Origin: Egbenema bharatensis
GTDB taxonomy: Bacteria; Cyanobacteriota; Cyanobacteriia; Elainellales; Elainellaceae
Assembly: GCF_048077055.1 (NCBI RefSeq)
Contig: NZ_CP182236.1
Location: 5,208,001 to 5,272,000, forward strand
Direction of reading: 5' to 3'
Length of the DNA stretch: 64,000 bases
Both the position numbers and the translations under genes were made by a program. This document shows, in pieces, positions 60,636 through 64,000 of the stretch (position 1 is the first letter of the stretch; each line of letters starts with the position of its first letter). The notes below the pieces were generated by a model that saw nothing but the letters and a program-made list of their open reading frames with translations, had not been told where the DNA came from and searched no databases.

Positions 60636-61357
60636 ATGAGAAAAAGATGCTCGTCGGCTTTGAAGAGGTGGAGAGCTTCTAACCCTTTCCCAGTGCGCCA
60701 TTTGCGGAATGAGCAATATACACTTGCTATCGTTAACTTATTTCTGGATGAATTAACAGAATTTAAGCGGGATGTGCTGGAATTTCTGCGTCAGCCTTTA
60801 GAAGATGGTCACGTTACCATTTCCCGTACGCGCCAATCGGTTTCCTTTCCTGCAAAATTTACCCTGGTTGCCAGCACCAATCCCTGTCCCTGCGGCTATT
60901 TCGGTGATTCGATTCAGCCCTGTACTTGTAGTCCGCGTAGTCGGGAGCAATACTGGGCAAGTTGTCGGGCCCGCTCATGGATCGCATTGATCTGCACGTC
61001 ATTGTCAGCCGCCTCAAGCCAGAAGAAATTACCCAGCAGTCTACCGGAGAAGAGTCGATCGCCATTCGCCAACGGGTCGAGCAAGCCCGATCGATCGCCC
61101 AACAGCGATTTCAGGCAGAACATCTTCACTGCAATGCTGAAATGCAGAGCCGCCATATCCGCAAATGGTGTCGCATGGATGATACAACTCGTAATTTACT
61201 GGAGGGGGCAATCCGTAAGCTGGGACTTTCCGCCAGAGCCACCGATCGCATCCTCAAAGTGTCTCGCACGATCGCCGATCTTGCCGGAGATGAACACCTC
61301 CAGACTTCTCACGTGGCTGAAGCGATTCAGTATCGGACAATCGATCGAATGCAGTAG
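60636..61357 (+). pseudogene. comM/YifB relic, truncated and frameshifted
   Basis: The DNA encodes LFLDELTEFKRDVLEFLRQP and NPCPCGYFGDSIQPC in one frame, then SGPLMDRIDLHVIV and RILKVSRTIADLAGDEHLQ in another (from about 60960). These are the C-terminal half of the Mg-chelatase-like ATPase ComM/YifB, which normally has about 500 residues. Walker A and the N-terminal half are missing. A single A restored near GGGCAAGTTG would join the frames. The break probably marks where accessory DNA entered or was deleted. Confidence 0.9.
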
Positions 61358-61471
61358 GGAACAGAACGAAACAAGAAATATCCAAGCAGATCGCCCCAAC
61401 TTGAATGATGTAAGGACGATCCGCTTTTGTTTAGGTTTTTAGTTCATGCTCAGATTCATTCTCCTGGTGAA

Positions 61472-61990
61472 TTAATGTCTCTGAATCGTTGGCGAACACC
61501 TTGGTAAGGTTGGATTGAGTCTGCAATAGGAGCGATTGGAAATTAGTGGGATCAAGAAAACGATCAGTGCTACAACACCAACAGTGAGAAATGCAGTACG
61601 CATCCATCGATTGTCGGGGGTGGCAATTTCCCAGAAGGGATCAACATCAACGAACGAAACCTTTACCTGCTGACCGGCTCTCTCAATATTCTCGGCTGCA
61701 TTCGCCGCTGAACCATAATCCCCATCGGGAAGATAGCCCACCAACACCACTCGATTTTTCTTCAAAAACGAAGCATAGGTGAGTCCTTGCCCCTTGGCTT
61801 CGTAGAGTTTCTCGCGGCTGAGAACTTCTCGGAACTCGTATACAGTGGTTGCGGTGACAAGATCGGCTTTCAAAGAATCATTGACTCCGCAGGAGACAAA
61901 TTTGTTTGCTCCGCGTCCTTTTCTCCGCAAAACTTCATAGCAATGATTAATGAGTTGATCCCGCGTCATCCGTGGACTTTTTGTCTGCAT
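61472..61990 (-). CDS. Hypothetical protein with a C-terminal TM
   Basis: This 172-residue protein begins MQTKSPRMTRDQLINHCYEV. It has a soluble domain with VVLVGYLPDGDYGSAANAAE and one TM near the end (TVGVVALIVFLIPLI) before a short tail with Cys. It could be a tail-anchored protein. The function is not known. Confidence 0.65.
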   Translation of the reverse strand: MQTKSPRMTRDQLINHCYEVLRRKGRGANKFVSCGVNDSLKADLVTATTVYEFREVLSREKLYEAKGQGLTYASFLKKNRVVLVGYLPDGDYGSAANAAENIERAGQQVKVSFVDVDPFWEIATPDNRWMRTAFLTVGVVALIVFLIPLISNRSYCRLNPTLPRCSPTIQRH

Positions 61991-62435
61991 GGTAGATCAC
62001 TTCCTTTATTTGACAACAAAAACTCTGCTTGCCGAAGCAAGTAGAAATTGAGTTGTTACGAAGATGTTTCTAGCCGCGCAGCATGAAAGCCTCCATAGCC
62101 AACTTGAGCTTCACATCATACTCAATATGACGAAAAATAACCCTCTCTCGTAACTGAGAAAGGGCTTACGCAGAGATGCGATCGTGTTAAGTTTGCGCCT
62201 GTCACCATTCGGATCAATGCGAATTTTAGTGTGAATGCCAACTTGTACAGTTTTGGGAACTTTTTAAACCATTGGCTTTGTTACTACGGACGAACTGCGG
62301 TGTAGCAAACCTGGAATGCAGATCAATAATTTGTCCTTATGCTTAAGCTGGCTGACAAAAATAAAGTTCTAATCAACTTCATAGAAAAACTATGATTGTC
62401 ATGAAGTTGCTGATGGGGTCAGTGATCCCACGAGT
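61991..62435. other. Gene-free stretch of 445 bp
   Basis: A hairpin CCCTCTCTC/GAGAAAGGG (62141-62164) is the only clear structure; the rest is ordinary AT-rich DNA. It lies between two divergent genes and should contain both promoters. Confidence 0.5.
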
Positions 62436-63254
62436 ATGGATTTTTGGACAGAAATTCTTAGTTTCGCCGAGGAAACGACCCACCGGGTTGGGGCGCAATT
62501 GCTGATTGACTTTGGACACACTCAGGAAACGCAGAAAGCGGACGGGACTCTCGTTACTCAATCCGATCGCTGGGCAGATCAGGAGATTCGAGAGGCGATC
62601 GCCCAGGCTTTCCCTGAACATGGAGTTCTGAGTGAAGAAGTCGAGCACATTTTTCCAGACACGGACTGGTGCTGGATTATTGACCCGATCGACGGCACAA
62701 CGAACTTTACTCGCGGCATTCCCCTCTGGGGAATTTCCCTGGGGCTGCTGTATCGGGGAACTCCTGTGTTTGGCCATGTTTACATCCCACCGTTAAATCA
62801 CTCATTTCACGGCTTCTGGTATGGCGATTCGGGTTTGACCGGGCCAACCGGAGCATTTTTGAACCATCAACCCATCCACACACGCCCGGATGATCCCTCT
62901 GGCAGCCAGTTTTTTAACCTCTGTGCCCGTAGCCTGGATGTCTTGCGCCGCAATGATCCCTTTCCCTGCAAGGTGCGAATGCTGGGGGTGGCGAGCTATA
63001 ACTTGCTGACGATCGCCTCAGGAGCGGCTTTAGGCGGAGTAGAGGCAACTCCAAAAATTTGGGATATTGCCGCAGTCTGGGTGATTGTGCAGGCGGCTGG
63101 GGGAACCTGGCATTCCCTGGAGCCAGAGCCAATTTTTCCGCTTCAGGTGGGCAAAGACTACAGCCAGCAACCCTACTCAACCCTGGTGGTCAGCCGTGCG
63201 GAACTGGTGCCGTTCTTTTTACCCCTGGTGCAATCGGTGGTTTCATCAGCTTGA
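62436..63254 (+). CDS. Inositol monophosphatase family protein
   Basis: This 272-residue protein has the Mg-binding motif WIIDPIDGTTNFTRGIP, EEVEHIF earlier, and GVEATPKIWDIAAVWVIVQA near the end, all standard for the IMPase fold. It likely hydrolyses a sugar or inositol phosphate in the cytoplasm. It is ordinary chromosomal content, outside the accessory block. Confidence 0.95.
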   Translation: MDFWTEILSFAEETTHRVGAQLLIDFGHTQETQKADGTLVTQSDRWADQEIREAIAQAFPEHGVLSEEVEHIFPDTDWCWIIDPIDGTTNFTRGIPLWGISLGLLYRGTPVFGHVYIPPLNHSFHGFWYGDSGLTGPTGAFLNHQPIHTRPDDPSGSQFFNLCARSLDVLRRNDPFPCKVRMLGVASYNLLTIASGAALGGVEATPKIWDIAAVWVIVQAAGGTWHSLEPEPIFPLQVGKDYSQQPYSTLVVSRAELVPFFLPLVQSVVSSA

Positions 63255-63346
63255 TTTTCTTAAAGCTTCCGATTTTTTCCGCGATCCCTCTGCTACGGTA
63301 AAAGCGTTAAAGTTCCAAAAAGTTTCAAGTTACGATTTGGCCCACC

Positions 63347-63802
63347 ATGCTAATTCGCTCGATCGATCCGGTGCTCTCCTGGCTTCAGCGACTGGTGCTG
63401 CTGGCAGTGAGTTTTGTCCTTTTATGGGTTTGCGTACCGCAACTGAGCGAGGCAGAGGAATTGCCCAATGTCGATCGCTCTAGTTCTTCCGAAGTGCAGT
63501 CGGTTGTTCCAAACCATTCTGGACTGGACGCGAATGCCATTTCAACGGAAAAAATTAGTCAATTTATTCAGGCCTACCTGAGTGTAGTGGGGTTGATTGA
63601 GCAACGAGAGAGCGATTTGCAAAGTGCGGAAACTGAATCGGAGTCTATGCAGATGCAGCAAGCAATCCGTACCGAGGCAGTGGAACTCATTCAAGATAAA
63701 GGGTTGACGTTGCAAGAATATCTTCAGCTTTTGAACCTGGCCAACGTAGATCCAGAATTTGGAGAGCGCGTAACGGCCCAGTTGCAGGAGTCTATGCAGT
63801 AA
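63347..63802 (+). CDS. DUF4168-type secreted protein
   Basis: This 151-residue protein has a signal (LVLLAVSFVLLWVCVPQLSEA) and a helical domain with EKISQFIQAYLSVVGLIEQR and LTLQEYLQLLNLANVDPEFG, the DUF4168 pattern found across cyanobacteria. The function is unknown. Confidence 0.8.
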   Translation: MLIRSIDPVLSWLQRLVLLAVSFVLLWVCVPQLSEAEELPNVDRSSSSEVQSVVPNHSGLDANAISTEKISQFIQAYLSVVGLIEQRESDLQSAETESESMQMQQAIRTEAVELIQDKGLTLQEYLQLLNLANVDPEFGERVTAQLQESMQ

Positions 63803-63872
63803 TCTATGCCGACCATTCATGTAGCCATCTCGTGCCGCAGGGAGCTAGGGAGCAATTAGGGGATCGGAGCAT

Positions 63873-64000
63873 ATGGCAAAATCGCAGGTGCTTTGTTTGG
63901 GTGAGATATTGTGGGATTGTTTGGCAGATCAGCCAGCGATGTCAGTGGATGCGGTGCAGTCCTGGACTCATTACCCAGGCGGAGCACCCGCAAATGTGGC
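63873..64000 (+). CDS. PfkB-family carbohydrate kinase, 5' part
   Basis: The first 42 codons read MAKSQVLCLGEILWDCLADQ and later WTHYPGGAPANV, the N-terminal signature of fructokinase-type PfkB enzymes (GE-x-x-x-D and PGGAPANV). It runs off the window. Confidence 0.85.
   Translation, partial: MAKSQVLCLGEILWDCLADQPAMSVDAVQSWTHYPGGAPANV

Noticed and set aside
62141..62164. Hairpin considered as a terminator
   Set aside because: It lies in a divergent promoter region with no T-run, so its role is unclear and it is only mentioned in the gap entry.

Overview
The window is cyanobacterial chromosome carrying a large accessory region. GCGATCGC (HIP1-like) octamers are scattered throughout, and the genes include cyAbrB, a type IV pilin-like G/H protein and DUF4168. 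Many small secreted SH3, Excalibur-like and pilin-like proteins also fit a filamentous, Leptolyngbya/Oscillatoria-like cyanobacterium, but the genus is inference. Only the last 2.6 kb (inositol monophosphatase family, DUF4168 protein, start of a PfkB kinase) looks like ordinary chromosome.

Defence block, 1-22 kb, almost all on the minus strand. Going leftward the order is WYL regulator, cas6, cas3, cas8, cas7, cas5, a 291-bp gap, a cas4-cas1 fusion, cas2, leader and CRISPR array 1. This is a complete type I-B (MYXAN-like) interference and adaptation set. The gap between cas5 and cas4-cas1 holds a lone, degenerate copy of the array-1 repeat: its 23-base core is 20/23 identical and its hairpin is kept. 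It is a candidate CreA/CreR-like regulatory crRNA element. Upstream lie a membrane-anchored coiled-coil NERD nuclease with a sensor-like layout, a pilin-like protein, a type III-like restriction-modification operon (mod, small Gly/Ala-rich membrane protein, helicase-nuclease), an XRE regulator with a palindromic operator, and a GmrSD-like DUF262/DUF1524 protein.

Plasmid- or ICE-like block, 22-60 kb. It contains tightly packed small genes with ATGA/TAATG overlaps, several RHH and HTH regulators, ArdA anti-restriction protein, a short tyrosine recombinase, an AAA ATPase, a MFP/TolC-like pair, an M23 peptidase, a thermonuclease and many secreted proteins. No relaxase or type IV secretion ATPase was seen. 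The regulatory DNA is rich. There are nine helically phased GGTGACA iterons before an RHH gene, twin operators between divergent XRE genes, and a 28-bp palindrome at the recombinase. An 11-mer, GACACAGGACA, recurs five times. A stem-loop with a conserved loop is present three times in the leaders of the ardA-side genes. CRISPR array 2 (34 repeats, 33 spacers, a different repeat family) lies here without cas genes.

Right edge, 60-62 kb. A truncated, frameshifted comM/YifB relic follows a pentapeptide-repeat gene and probably marks the edge of the accessory region. A glycosyltransferase near 36.3 kb is also frameshifted.

Together the window reads as a defence island next to an integrated mobile element that carries its own anti-restriction gene.
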